A stretch of 64,000 nt of DNA from JAQUBU01 sp036677685 (GCA_036677685.1 JAVBWA010000012.1:124001-188000); one strand, 5' to 3'; counted from the first letter of the stretch, positions 9,091 to 18,431 are shown. The notes: generated by a model from the letters alone, not told the origin. Made by a program: numbers and translations.

Positions 9091-10006
9091 ACGCTTTTTT
9101 TACCTTTCATTATCGCTGTCGGCCGTAATTTTGCTGAGCTTTGCCCTGTTCAATTACAGCCGCGATGATTACGGGCTGTTTGGTGATGGGACCAAGCCTT
9201 TGAAAATCTATGGCAAACAGGAGCGCCTGCCCAAGTACCTGTTTTCCTACCGCTACATTCCGGAAAATTTTGAAGGAATCATAGTGGGACCTTCTTTAAC
9301 CGACAACCTCGACCCGGAATTGATTGAGGATCACAAAATCTACAATGCTTCCATTTATGGCGGCAATGCCACCGAACTGCGCCTGCTGGTGGAAAACGTT
9401 CTCCAACATCCGGAGAGCAAACTGAGGTTCTTAATTCTCTGTCTGGACCCCTATTTTAGCAAGGATGCAGGCAGGAAGACCTCCCACATCGATCCCCGTG
9501 AATACCGGGGTTCCTTGGGTTCGGTGGATACAATAAGGCTGTACTATAACCAGGTGATGGTTAAGGCTGGTATAATACCCGATTATTATAATGAATTCGG
9601 TTGTTTTGATTTTACCCTGGAGAAACCTAATAAAGATGCCCGTCCTTATATTAAGGATGCTGCACAAAAACCATCCAACAAGCAAAATATTGAAATCAAT
9701 GCTCAGGCTTTTGAAGATATCCGGCGAATAATTGCGGCTGCCCATGAAAATGAGCTTAAGGTATTCGCCTTCTATTTTCCCCGTCCTCATGAGCTTTATT
9801 TGCTCCACCAGCAACACTACTTTGATTACCAGAACAAAATGAACTCTCTTTTCAAACCGGGCGACCTGGTTTGGGATTTTAACAGCGAAGAGTATCGCGA
9901 TTTTTCAAATAACTACCGCAACTACAGCGACGAAGCCCACTTAAGTAAACAAGGCGCTGCCGCTCTGCTGCAAGAAATCGAAAAGAAGTTGGAAAGCGCC
10001 GAATAA
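9080..10006 (+). CDS. Membrane-anchored SGNH-like protein, partner of the MBOAT
   Basis: 308 residues: a short basic start, one TM helix (about 5-24), then an extracellular domain. GPSLTDNL at about 72-79 sits where the GDS serine motif would be, and DEAHLSKQGA near the C-terminus matches the DxxH catalytic pair of SGNH hydrolase-like acyltransferases (DltD, AlgJ/AlgX type). These residues are seen; the fold is inferred. The coding overlap with the MBOAT supports a joint function in O-acetylation or D-alanylation-like decoration of a surface glycan. A strong terminator follows directly. Confidence 0.7.
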   Translation: MTSKRFFYLSLSLSAVILLSFALFNYSRDDYGLFGDGTKPLKIYGKQERLPKYLFSYRYIPENFEGIIVGPSLTDNLDPELIEDHKIYNASIYGGNATELRLLVENVLQHPESKLRFLILCLDPYFSKDAGRKTSHIDPREYRGSLGSVDTIRLYYNQVMVKAGIIPDYYNEFGCFDFTLEKPNKDARPYIKDAAQKPSNKQNIEINAQAFEDIRRIIAAAHENELKVFAFYFPRPHELYLLHQQHYFDYQNKMNSLFKPGDLVWDFNSEEYRDFSNNYRNYSDEAHLSKQGAAALLQEIEKKLESAE

Positions 10007-10035
10007 AAAGGAGGGGTTCAATACCCCTCCTTTTT
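10005..10035. terminator. Bidirectional Rho-independent terminator
   Basis: AAAAAGGAGGGG, loop TTCAATA, CCCCTCCTTTTT. It serves the convergent acyltransferase and metal-ATPase genes from both sides. Confidence 0.9.
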
Positions 10036-10036
10036 A

Positions 10037-12232
10037 TCATTTTGTAGGTTTAAAACGGCTTAAGCGCATGCCGTTGAAGGTTACCAGGAGCGAAGTTCCC
10101 ATATCTCCGATAACCGCCAGCCAGAGCGTAAGCCACCCCGGAACTACCAGCAAAAGTATGACCATTTTAATTATTAATGAAAGAGCTATATTCTGGCGGA
10201 TGATTCTTAAGGTTCTACGGCCCAGTTCGATAGTATAAGCCAGTTTGGAAAGATCATCAGCCATCAAGGCAATGTCTGCCGTCTCCAAAGCCGCATCGCT
10301 GCCGGCTGCCCCCATCGCAATTCCCACAGTGGATATTGCCAGAGCCGGAGCGTCATTTACTCCATCTCCCACCATGGCGACTTTTCCATGTCGGGCCAAC
10401 AAATCTTTGATTACCTTGACCTTGTCCTCCGGCAGCAACTCCGCCCGGTAGTCATCGACTCCTGCCTGCGCTGATATGGCCCGGGCAACTGCTTCATTGT
10501 CCCCGCTCAATATTACCGTCTCGTAAATCCCCAGTTTCTTTAGTTGGGCAATCGACTCCCCGCTTTTTTCCCGCAGGCGGTCAGACAGAGCTATGATACC
10601 GAGTATTTGTTCTTCATCAGCCAGCAGTATTGTAGTATTACCGGCCAACTCCAAACTGCTGATTAGTTCTGCTTGCGAACCTATATCCAGGTTCTGCTCG
10701 GCCAGGAAGCGGGTGCTGCCACAGTATAGTCTTTGTCCGTTTATTTCAGCATAAGCACCTTTGCCAGGTATTGCCCGGAAGTTTTCGACTTCCGGTAATG
10801 ACAGGCCCTGTTCGCGGCTGTTACTTACGATGGCTGCAGCCAGCGGATGTTCCGAGCGGGATTCAATAGCTGCGGCCAGGCTCAGTATTTTATCTTCTTC
10901 ATAAGTATTACAAGGATAAATTCCGTTAACCTGGGGTTTCCCGATAGTAAGGGTTCCGGTTTTGTCAAATGCCACAACTCTTATTGAACCACTTTCCTCC
11001 AGGTAAATCCCGCCTTTGATTAAAACCCCCTGCCGCGCCGCACTCCCTAGCGCGGAAACAATCGAAACCGGTGTGGAAATTATCAAGGCGCAGGGACAGG
11101 CCACCAGCAGCATGGCCAGAGCCTCATAAAACCACTTGCCGGCAGGCTGCTGCAGCAAAAACGGAGGCAATGCCGCCACTAAAACTGCCGCTATTATTAC
11201 CAAAGGTGTGTACCAGCGCGCGAAGCGGTCCACAAACTGCTGGGATGGGGCTTTCTGCCCCTGGGCTTCTTCCACCATGCTTATTATGCGGGTAATTGTG
11301 TTGTCCTTGACCAGTTTTTCAACTTCGATTTCCAATGCACCGTAGCCATTCATAGTTCCGGCATAGACATGATCGCCATTGCTTTTATCCACTGGAATGG
11401 ACTCTCCAGTAATAGCAGCCTGGTCAACTGCCGATGTTCCTTTGATTACTTTCCCGTCCATAGCAATTCGCTCTCCGGGACGAACAATAACGATGTCGCC
11501 TTTCTGAATTTCGTGTACATCTATAGTCGTTTCTATTCCATTACGCCATACCAAGGCTTGCTGCGGTGCCAGTTCCATTAATGAACGAATAGCATTTCTG
11601 GTCTTATCTATGGTACGAGCTTGTAAAGCATTGCCCAAAGCAAATAAAAACACCACCACCGCACCCTCGGTAAACTCTCCTATGGCTGCCGCGCCCACAG
11701 CAGCTATACTCATAAGAAAATTCATATCCAATTCACGGGCTTTTATCAGCATGATGATTCCTGCCCGGGCGGGCAAGTACCCGCCCAGTATAATGGCTAA
11801 AACATAAGCATAGTTGCGCCAGAGTACCGGTGCCCCAAAAATGTACAGAGCCAATCCCGATAAAAGCAGGACTCCGGCCACCAAGGTTGACAGGCCGAAC
11901 TTGTTGCTGGTCCAGAAATTCACAGGCGGGGCCAAAACTGCATCCGCCCCCTCTTCTTTCCCCTTATACCCGAGCTCTTCTATAACCTTTAAAATATCGT
12001 TCAAAGGGATGCGGTGCCGGACTTTCATTTTGGAAGCCCCATAGTTTACCGAAGCTTGCTCCACCCCGGGCATGGAATTTACCCATTTTTCCAGTTTGGC
12101 TGCACAGTCGGCGCAATCCAAACCTTCCAGCCTGATTACTGAGGCCTCAAAATCCTGCAGCTCATGACTATGGATTTTATCTTTATTAGAATTATCTGCG
12201 ATATCCTCGATCTTTATTGCCATTCCGGCCAT
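10037..12232 (-). CDS. cadA: Heavy-metal P1B-type ATPase (Cd/Zn/Pb efflux)
   Basis: ATP-driven divalent metal exporter, about 731 residues. The N-terminal HMA metal-binding domain carries CADC near residue 41. TM helices follow, then the actuator TGES, the transport-site CPC in the sixth helix near 380, the phosphorylation motif DKTGT near 424, the SEHPLA motif of P1B pumps, and GDGVNDAPA. CPC together with the adjacent CadC-type repressor points to Cd, Zn or Pb rather than Cu. Start: ATG 12232, eight bases from GGGGGGTG; a TTG two codons earlier is possible. The repressor gene lies 90 bases upstream on the same strand, so they form one operon. Confidence 0.93.
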   Translation of the reverse strand: MAGMAIKIEDIADNSNKDKIHSHELQDFEASVIRLEGLDCADCAAKLEKWVNSMPGVEQASVNYGASKMKVRHRIPLNDILKVIEELGYKGKEEGADAVLAPPVNFWTSNKFGLSTLVAGVLLLSGLALYIFGAPVLWRNYAYVLAIILGGYLPARAGIIMLIKARELDMNFLMSIAAVGAAAIGEFTEGAVVVFLFALGNALQARTIDKTRNAIRSLMELAPQQALVWRNGIETTIDVHEIQKGDIVIVRPGERIAMDGKVIKGTSAVDQAAITGESIPVDKSNGDHVYAGTMNGYGALEIEVEKLVKDNTITRIISMVEEAQGQKAPSQQFVDRFARWYTPLVIIAAVLVAALPPFLLQQPAGKWFYEALAMLLVACPCALIISTPVSIVSALGSAARQGVLIKGGIYLEESGSIRVVAFDKTGTLTIGKPQVNGIYPCNTYEEDKILSLAAAIESRSEHPLAAAIVSNSREQGLSLPEVENFRAIPGKGAYAEINGQRLYCGSTRFLAEQNLDIGSQAELISSLELAGNTTILLADEEQILGIIALSDRLREKSGESIAQLKKLGIYETVILSGDNEAVARAISAQAGVDDYRAELLPEDKVKVIKDLLARHGKVAMVGDGVNDAPALAISTVGIAMGAAGSDAALETADIALMADDLSKLAYTIELGRRTLRIIRQNIALSLIIKMVILLLVVPGWLTLWLAVIGDMGTSLLVTFNGMRLSRFKPTK

Positions 12233-12322
12233 AGACAAATCACCCCCCTGATATTAATCCGAGCTAAAAATCATTTTGGGCTTGTTCACATAAATTTATG
12301 AGAACTGACCCTCAACCCTGGA

Positions 12323-12682
12323 TTATTCGCAAACATGCTCCAAACCCTGAGCAAACAGCATTCGCACATGTTCATCGGCCAGGCTGTAATACATTACCTT
12401 GCCCTGGCGGCGAAATTTAACTAGTTTCTGGTTGCGCAGCACCCGCAACTGGTGGGAAACTGCCGAATCCGAAACTCCTATTACGGCTGCCAGATCACAT
12501 ACGCATAACTCTTTTTTCATCAAAGCAAAAATCAGTTTCAGGCGGGTCAAATCTCCCATGGTCTTAAAAAGTTCAGCCAGGGAAAGAATGGTTTCCTGCT
12601 CCAGCATCGCAGTCTTTACTTCCTTGACGTTATCCTCGTGAATATAATGAACTTCACAGCGGTCTTCAAAATCCATACTCAT
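12323..12682 (-). CDS. cadC: ArsR/SmtB-family metal-responsive repressor (CadC-like)
   Basis: Winged-helix repressor of 119 residues. ELCVCDLAAVIGVSDSAVSHQL holds the Cys-x-Cys metal thiolates on the alpha-3 helix and the recognition helix. The N-terminal CEVHYIHEDN adds a Cys and a His, as in CadC, and the C-terminus ends in HVCE. It probably senses soft divalent metals and releases the operator upstream of its own gene, derepressing itself and the ATPase. GAGGTGAG precedes ATG 12682. Confidence 0.9.
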   Translation of the reverse strand: MSMDFEDRCEVHYIHEDNVKEVKTAMLEQETILSLAELFKTMGDLTRLKLIFALMKKELCVCDLAAVIGVSDSAVSHQLRVLRNQKLVKFRRQGKVMYYSLADEHVRMLFAQGLEHVCE

Positions 12683-12700
12683 AAAAACTCACCTCGTTAT

Positions 12701-12732
12701 TTTAACATATGATCATCTGTTCATATGTTAAA
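12701..12732 (-). promoter_or_regulatory. CadC operator: 12-bp perfect inverted repeat
   Basis: TTTAACATATGA, 8-base spacer, TCATATGTTAAA, 19 bases upstream of the repressor start codon. The ATATGA...TCATAT arms fit the known 12-2-12-like sites of ArsR/SmtB repressors. Confidence 0.85.
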
Positions 12733-12804
12733 ATATATCTTTTCCCTGGCTTTTCTGTCAAGGAAAATTTTAAAAAACTCTCTTAAAATTCCATAGTAAA
12801 AAAT

Positions 12805-12826
12805 AGCGCCTACCGGCGCTGTTTTT
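12805..12826 (-). terminator. Rho-independent terminator of the anion permease
   Basis: AGCGCC, loop TACC, GGCGCT, with A and T tracts on both sides, just 3' of the permease stop. It separates the permease from the cad promoter. Confidence 0.85.
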
Positions 12827-12835
12827 TACAAAACC

Positions 12836-14107
12836 TTAGATCCAGTAAAACCAGTAAAGATAGGCATTGGCAATGATAATGGAGAGCAGCATGAGGGGAA
12901 ACCCTATTTTCAGATAATCCATAAATCTTATCGGAGTATTGTATCGCTCCGACATACCTGCCACAATAACATTGGCCGAGGCTCCAATCAAGGTGCCGTT
13001 GCCGCCTAGGCAGGCGCCCAGCGATAAAGCCCACCAAATTGACTCCATCGGCAAATGGGTAAGGCTTCCGATGCTCTGCAGAAGGGGAATCATGGTTGCT
13101 ACAAACGGAATATTGTCTATGAAAGCCGAGGCAATTGCAGACAGCCATAAAACCAACATACCGGTGGTAACCAGATTGTTGCCAGTAACTTTTAGGGATT
13201 CCCGGGCAATTAAATCGATAACTCCATTGACTTTTAGGGCACCCACCAGGATAAACAAACCGCCAAAGAAAAATATGGTTGGCCATTCTACATTTAATAA
13301 AGCTTCCTCAAATTCTTCCCGGGTTATGAGTAAAAGAATACCCGCACCTAGCAGAGCGATCGTAGCCGATTCCAGCCCTAGAGCCTGGTGAAGGAGAAAT
13401 CCCAGTATGGTCAGAGCCAGTACAAGTAGTGATTTTTTTAAAATAGACCATTCTTTGATAAATTCTTTTTCATTTAATAGCATAATTCTTTGTATCTTAT
13501 CATTGTCAGCATGTAAATCACGGCGATAAATGAAAGCTAAACATGCAATCATAACCAGTAGAATAAAAAGACTGGGTAAATAAAGGTTTGTTATAAAGTC
13601 CAAAAATCCCAAACCGGTAGCACTGCCGATCATAATATTGGGCGGGTCCCCGATCAAGGTGGCAGTTCCACCAACATTCGATGAGAGTATCTCGGTAAGC
13701 AGAAAAGGAATTGGAGATATTTCCAAGCGGTCGGTTAAAGCATAGGTTACCGGCACCATTAGAAGGACGGTTGTCACATTATCAAGAAATGCTGAGGCTA
13801 AACCAGTGACTATTCCTAGAATAGCCAGAAGGTAAACTGGTTTGCCCTGAACCAGCTTGGCAGACTTAATCGCCATATATTCGAAAGCCCCGCTTTTGCG
13901 GGTTATACCAACAATCACCATCATTCCAATCAAGAGCAGCAGGGTATTAAAGTCCACCGCTTCGATGGCTTTTTCTTGGTTTATAACACCCAGAGCAATC
14001 ACAAACGTAGCGGCCACCCAAACCACGACACCCCGGTGAATTTTTTCCATAATAATGAAAAAATAAGCTAGTACAAAAGTGCCAATTGCCAGCCAAAAAT
14101 TCAACAC
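12836..14107 (-). CDS. ArsB/NhaD-superfamily ion permease
   Basis: Polytopic membrane transporter of about 423 residues with two inverted halves. Each half carries the family's Asn/Asp-rich hairpin: SAFLDNVTTVLLMVPVTYAL near 105 and SAFIDNIPFVATMIPLLQSI near 335. GGTATLIGDPPNIMIG and GGNGTLIGASANVIVAG are the matching second motifs. These are signatures of the ArsB/NhaD/P-protein group (arsenite, Na+/H+ or anion transport). Start: GTG 14107, seven bases after AGGAGG; the frame extends further upstream without a ribosome site. Its place beside cadAC suggests ion homeostasis, but the substrate is open. Confidence 0.85.
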   Translation of the reverse strand: MLNFWLAIGTFVLAYFFIIMEKIHRGVVVWVAATFVIALGVINQEKAIEAVDFNTLLLLIGMMVIVGITRKSGAFEYMAIKSAKLVQGKPVYLLAILGIVTGLASAFLDNVTTVLLMVPVTYALTDRLEISPIPFLLTEILSSNVGGTATLIGDPPNIMIGSATGLGFLDFITNLYLPSLFILLVMIACLAFIYRRDLHADNDKIQRIMLLNEKEFIKEWSILKKSLLVLALTILGFLLHQALGLESATIALLGAGILLLITREEFEEALLNVEWPTIFFFGGLFILVGALKVNGVIDLIARESLKVTGNNLVTTGMLVLWLSAIASAFIDNIPFVATMIPLLQSIGSLTHLPMESIWWALSLGACLGGNGTLIGASANVIVAGMSERYNTPIRFMDYLKIGFPLMLLSIIIANAYLYWFYWI

Positions 14108-14205
14108 TACATTTCCTCCTCTGAGACCGGGAAGCAACAAATACCTGCTTTTACCCGCAAAAACCAAGCAGATATTTGATCAAGGACATTCTACTCCTTT
14201 TTAAT

Positions 14206-14292
14206 TTAGGATTCAATGCGATTGCGCCCTTTATTCTTGGCCTGGTAAAGAAGGTTGTCAAATCTTTTCAACAAGCTTTCCAGGTCGTCTTA
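14206..14292 (-). pseudogene. C-terminal remnant of a GGDEF (diguanylate cyclase) gene
   Basis: The minus strand encodes about 28 codons ending LYQAKNKGRNRIES and a TAA stop. This is the characteristic last helix of GGDEF domains (LYxAKxxGRNR). A stop codon lies directly upstream in frame and nothing upstream resembles the rest of the domain. It is a fragment left after deletion. Confidence 0.75.
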
Positions 14293-14445
14293 TATTTTTC
14301 GAAATTATTCGAACAAAACTTCTCGACAATTGTCAATTAGGAATTACCTAAATCAACAAATCTTTTATCCAAAAAGATCTAAATACTATTATTTATCAAA
14401 AAGTGCAAGAAATTTTATCCATTTTAGTATTATAATTTGATACAT

Positions 14446-14584
14446 TATAACAAGGCGAAGATATGACTCCCACTTCTTTTAGCGGTCGGGTTACTATTAA
14501 CAAAACAGGCAGCGGGTTCTAATCCCCCGCCTCGTTGTAGCGGTGTGTTTAAACTGCTTTGCTGTTTCTTCCGATACTTAAAGT
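14446..14584 (-). repeat. Family 1 dispersed repeat, modules A-C (reverse orientation)
   Basis: TATAACAAGG at 14446 opens module C, CCTCGTTGTAGCGGTGTG closes it near 14547, and module A (AAACTGCTTTGCTGTTTC) follows. Module B is absent. The element ends about 12 bases before the ribosome site of the ABC ATPase. Confidence 0.8.
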
Positions 14585-14606
14585 TAAGTGGCAAAAGGAG
14601 GAGCGA

Positions 14607-15329
14607 ATTATAAAAAATATCATTGAAATACATAACCTGCGAAAAGTATATAGATTAGGGGAGCAAAAGGTGGTAGCCCTTGACGATGTTTCCCTTAATA
14701 TCCAGTCAGGAGAGGTATGCTGCATACTTGGAACATCCGGTTCCGGCAAATCAACCTTATTAAATCTTATCGCAGGTCTGGAGAAGCCTAGCCGGGGCAG
14801 TATCCTTATTGACAAGCAGCGAATAGATAAAATGAGTGAAAACCAACTGGCCCTGTTCCGGCAAAAACATATTGGTTTCATATTTCAATCTTTTAACCTG
14901 CTGTCGGCTCTTTCCGCCCTGGAGAATGTAAGCTTGCCCCTGACTTTTCGCGGTATAAGCAAGACGGAACGAGACCGCCGGGCGGCGGCTATTTTGGCAG
15001 CAGTCGGTTTAAAGAAGCATCTGAACCATAAACCTTCACAAATGAGTGGCGGTCAGCAGCAGCGGGTGGGAATTGCCCGTGCTTTTGTCAGCAATCCGCC
15101 GATTATATTAGCGGATGAGCCTACCGGGAATCTGGATTCGCGGACTTCACTCGAGGTTATGGAGCTTATGCTGAAACTGGCGCGAAAAAACCAGCAAACC
15201 CTGGTAATTGTAACGCATGACAGCAGTATAGCCAGTTTCGCCGATCAGGTCGTGTCCTTCCTGGACGGCAATATCGAGGAAATTAAAATAAACAACCGGG
15301 AATTGGAGGAAAAAATCAATGAAGCATAA
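14607..15329 (+). CDS. ABC transporter ATPase, LolD/MacB type
   Basis: Nucleotide-binding subunit of about 240 residues. Walker A GTSGSGKST, Q-loop IFQSFNLLSALS, signature MSGGQQQRVGIARA, Walker B IILADEPTGNLD and switch His VTHDS are all present. It is first of three coupled genes (ATPase, surface/adaptor protein, permease). The start is odd. AGGAGG at 14596-14601 is followed at normal spacing only by ATT (14607) and ATA (14610). The nearest canonical start in frame is TTG 14559, which lies inside a family 1 repeat and has no ribosome site. I use ATT 14607 provisionally. Confidence 0.85.
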   Translation: MIKNIIEIHNLRKVYRLGEQKVVALDDVSLNIQSGEVCCILGTSGSGKSTLLNLIAGLEKPSRGSILIDKQRIDKMSENQLALFRQKHIGFIFQSFNLLSALSALENVSLPLTFRGISKTERDRRAAAILAAVGLKKHLNHKPSQMSGGQQQRVGIARAFVSNPPIILADEPTGNLDSRTSLEVMELMLKLARKNQQTLVIVTHDSSIASFADQVVSFLDGNIEEIKINNRELEEKINEA

Positions 15330-17031
15330 AAGTATATTTTCAGTCATTCTCCTACTCTTGATGTTCACGGCACTGGGCCCGGCTTTTTCTTGGTCGGGCC
15401 AGAAGGAAAGCCAGGGGCAATTGCTGGCCGCAACTGAGCTAGAAGCGCTTGAAGAACCGAAACTGGTAATCGGGAGAAGTATTTCAATGCCGGAATTTAA
15501 AGCCGGAGAGGAAGGCACTCTTATAATTCCGGTGGAAAACCTTCGCAATGGCGAAGCCAGAAACACAAACGTTACTCTGGTCGTTAGTGATGTAGACAAG
15601 TTTCCCTTTGAATTAGGCAAAATGTCTCTGCAAACTGGTATGGGTTCTATTGGAGGTCATAGTCAGGAAAACGCCATCTTCTTTAAAATGAAGGTGGCTC
15701 CGACTGCTGAGTCCAAAATTTACCCCATCAGCGTAAAGATCGATTACAGCAGTCAAACTGGAACCTCAGGCAGTGCTACCGATACCATCTACGTGAATAT
15801 TATAAATGACAATAAATCACCGTTGCTCAAACTGATGGGAATCCAATTGGAAAACGAGCAACTGGACAGCGGAGACAGCAAGACCGTAGAGCTAAAGATC
15901 AAGAACGATGGGGAGTTGGTAGCTCGCAATATAGAAATAAAACTGGCCGGTTTTGCCGCCAATGGCTTAAGACTGGACCAGCCTTTGGACACCTTCAGGC
16001 TTGATGAGTTCAAGGGCAAGGAATTTAAATTCATACCTTTTAAAATTTGTGCCGACTCCAGCATGGAAAGCGGCACTTATCCCCTGGATTTGACCATGAC
16101 GTACAAGGATGAATACAACAAGGAATACAGCAAAGAGGCCAAAGTATACCTAACTGTAGAGGGAGCCGGCAAGGATGGCGCAAACAAGAAGGCCAGCCCC
16201 AAGCTCATTATTAGTGATTATTCGTTTGATGGAGATTATGCCCTGGCCGGGAAAGCTTTTTCTCTGCAGCTTTCCTTATTAAATACCAGTCAGAGCAAGG
16301 ATATAAATAATATTAAAGTCAGTTTGAGTTTTGAGGAGAATATGTTTACACCGGTTAAAAACAGCAACTCCTTCTTTATCGATAACGTCCCGGCCGGCAG
16401 CAGCATCCAGGAAGTCGTAATCTTAAAGCCCAAAGTGGATGCCGCCAACAAGAATTACAATATAACCGCGGATATTGAATATGAAGATAGCAAGGGGACC
16501 AAGTACACCGGCAAAGAGTTAATCGGTATTCCGGTCCTCCAGGAAGTAAAACTGCTGGCTTCGGAAGTAGAGATGTCTGCAGAGGCCTTTGTCGGGACAC
16601 CGGTGGCAGTTTCAGTAGATTTTTACAATACCGGCCGTTCTTTAATCCGCAATTTAATAATTCATACCGAAGGCAATTTTAAAGTTAAAGATGGCAATGT
16701 ATATATTGGCAATCTCGAATCCGGTAAAAGTGATTTTTATGATATAAGCATTACTCCGGAAAAAGAAGGTAAACTAAACGGCAAAATAATATTCGATTAT
16801 GATGATGATATCGGCACGCATTATAAAAGCGAAAAAACCTTCGAATTGAAGGTGATGAAAGCCCAGGCCCCTCCCATGTTAGGGCCTCCGGTTGATATGG
16901 AACAGAATAAAAGTGCAGGCTGGAAGAAACCGGTGCTAATCGGTGCCGGGGTTTTGGCCCTTGGTGTACTGGGATGGATTATACGCAGAAAGCGCCGCAA
17001 GCAAAAAGAGGATGTGAGTTTCGATGAATAG
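15319..17031 (+). CDS. Secreted COG1361/CARDB-type protein with C-terminal membrane anchor
   Basis: 570 residues: signal peptide (about 1-25), then three or four beta-sandwich repeats of the NEW3/CARDB kind (for example IPVENLRNGEARNTNVTLVV, LKIKNDGELVARNIEIKLAG, VDFYNTGRSLIRNLIIHTEG). A C-terminal TM helix (about 535-555) and a basic tail RRKRRKQKE follow. It therefore faces outward and is membrane-anchored. It overlaps the ATPase gene by 11 bases and the permease gene by 8, so all three are translationally coupled. It takes the place of a MacA-like adaptor, which fits an exporter or a cell-envelope mechanotransmission ABC system. Confidence 0.8.
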   Translation: MKHKSIFSVILLLLMFTALGPAFSWSGQKESQGQLLAATELEALEEPKLVIGRSISMPEFKAGEEGTLIIPVENLRNGEARNTNVTLVVSDVDKFPFELGKMSLQTGMGSIGGHSQENAIFFKMKVAPTAESKIYPISVKIDYSSQTGTSGSATDTIYVNIINDNKSPLLKLMGIQLENEQLDSGDSKTVELKIKNDGELVARNIEIKLAGFAANGLRLDQPLDTFRLDEFKGKEFKFIPFKICADSSMESGTYPLDLTMTYKDEYNKEYSKEAKVYLTVEGAGKDGANKKASPKLIISDYSFDGDYALAGKAFSLQLSLLNTSQSKDINNIKVSLSFEENMFTPVKNSNSFFIDNVPAGSSIQEVVILKPKVDAANKNYNITADIEYEDSKGTKYTGKELIGIPVLQEVKLLASEVEMSAEAFVGTPVAVSVDFYNTGRSLIRNLIIHTEGNFKVKDGNVYIGNLESGKSDFYDISITPEKEGKLNGKIIFDYDDDIGTHYKSEKTFELKVMKAQAPPMLGPPVDMEQNKSAGWKKPVLIGAGVLALGVLGWIIRRKRRKQKEDVSFDE

Positions 17032-18400
17032 TCTGGACTTGCTCAAAATGAGCTTCAGCAACCTAATGCGGAGAAAAACCCGGACCATTCTCACCTTGCT
17101 CGGGGTGATAATTGGCACCAGTTCAATTATTGTGATGCTTTCGCTGGGTATTGCGATGGACCAGAGTTTTAAAGAAACCTTAGCCAAGATGGGGAGCTTG
17201 AATGTTATAGATGTTAATTCTTCTTCGACTATGATGTATGGCGGTCCTATGATGGTATCTTCATCTCGGGCTGACAGCGATGTGAAACTTGATGACAATG
17301 CGGTTGCCCGACTGGAAGGTATCCCGGGAGTGGAAGCCGTTATGCCGGTCAAATACGCCTATATGCGTGTAGTTATAGGAAAAATGGTGGGAGATGTCAA
17401 TGTAATCGGCATTAATCCTGATCTTATGGAAGCCTTTGATTTCAAAGTGGAAGAGGGGCGTCTATTATCTGCTGTCGATAAAGACACCCTGGTATTTGGC
17501 AAGCAGGTAGCTTACAACTTTCGCAATCCCCGCTTGAGGAATCAGGATTCTTTTCGGATGTATGGCGGCGAGAATGCACCACCGCCTCCGGTAAACCTGA
17601 TAAGCAATAAACTGAACATGACTTCCAATTTGCAGTATGGGGAGCGCCTCAGCAATATTCCCAGCAATGAAAAGGATTCCACACCTCCGCCGCTGCACCC
17701 GGTAAAAGGAGTGGGAATTCTCAGCGAAAGTTATGGGGAAAAGGACTACAGTGCTTATATGAACATGGCGGTTCTGGAAGCCATAATTAAAGAGGATAAA
17801 AAGTTCACCAAAGACGAGAGCCAGCCCCGAAGAAGGTCGGAAGAGGAAGAGCAATATCAAACTATAAAAGTAAGGGTTAAGGATATAGGGCTGGTGGAAA
17901 ATATTCAGGAACAGATCAAAGCCATGGGTTTCCAAGCCAACAGCCTGTCGGATATGGTTAAATCGATGAAAGATACCTCCCGCAAGATGCAGGCCATACT
18001 GGGCGGCATTGGAGCCGTAAGCCTGCTGGTAGCAGCCATTGGCATTACCAACACCATGATCATGAGCATCTATGAAAGGACGCGGGAAATCGGAGTTATC
18101 AAGGTACTGGGAGCCCGGCTGACGGATATTAGGAATCTCTTCCTGCTTGAAGCCGCTATGATCGGTTTTGGGGGTGGCTGTATCGGTTTAATTTTTAGCT
18201 GCCTGGTTTCCTTTGGTTTGAATAAAGCCACGGCCGGATTTATGGGAAATATGGGCAGCAACACGGGAATATCGGTTATTACTTTTGAACTGGGGCTGTC
18301 GGCGGTTATTTTCGCTACCATAGTCGGTATTGTTTCCGGTTATTCGCCGGCACGAAGAGCTATGAAGCTGAGCGCCCTTGAAGCTATTAGGACAGAGTAA
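17024..18400 (+). CDS. MacB/FtsX-like ABC transporter permease
   Basis: 458-residue permease of the four-helix MacB type: TM1 (RTILTLLGVIIGTSSIIVML, about 20-40), a large extracytoplasmic MacB-periplasmic-core domain (about 45-320), then three helices ending in the FtsX domain (MSIYERTREIGVIKVLGA near 345, GYSPARRAMKLSALEAIR at the C-terminus). Some extracytoplasmic stretches are Pro-rich and charged (SQPRRRSEEEE). With the ATPase it should form a homodimeric mechanotransducer moving a substrate outside the membrane, working with the CARDB-like protein. Confidence 0.9.
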   Translation: MNSLDLLKMSFSNLMRRKTRTILTLLGVIIGTSSIIVMLSLGIAMDQSFKETLAKMGSLNVIDVNSSSTMMYGGPMMVSSSRADSDVKLDDNAVARLEGIPGVEAVMPVKYAYMRVVIGKMVGDVNVIGINPDLMEAFDFKVEEGRLLSAVDKDTLVFGKQVAYNFRNPRLRNQDSFRMYGGENAPPPPVNLISNKLNMTSNLQYGERLSNIPSNEKDSTPPPLHPVKGVGILSESYGEKDYSAYMNMAVLEAIIKEDKKFTKDESQPRRRSEEEEQYQTIKVRVKDIGLVENIQEQIKAMGFQANSLSDMVKSMKDTSRKMQAILGGIGAVSLLVAAIGITNTMIMSIYERTREIGVIKVLGARLTDIRNLFLLEAAMIGFGGGCIGLIFSCLVSFGLNKATAGFMGNMGSNTGISVITFELGLSAVIFATIVGIVSGYSPARRAMKLSALEAIRTE

Positions 18401-18431
18401 CAGTTTGTCATTTTTAATAAATAGTGTTTTT

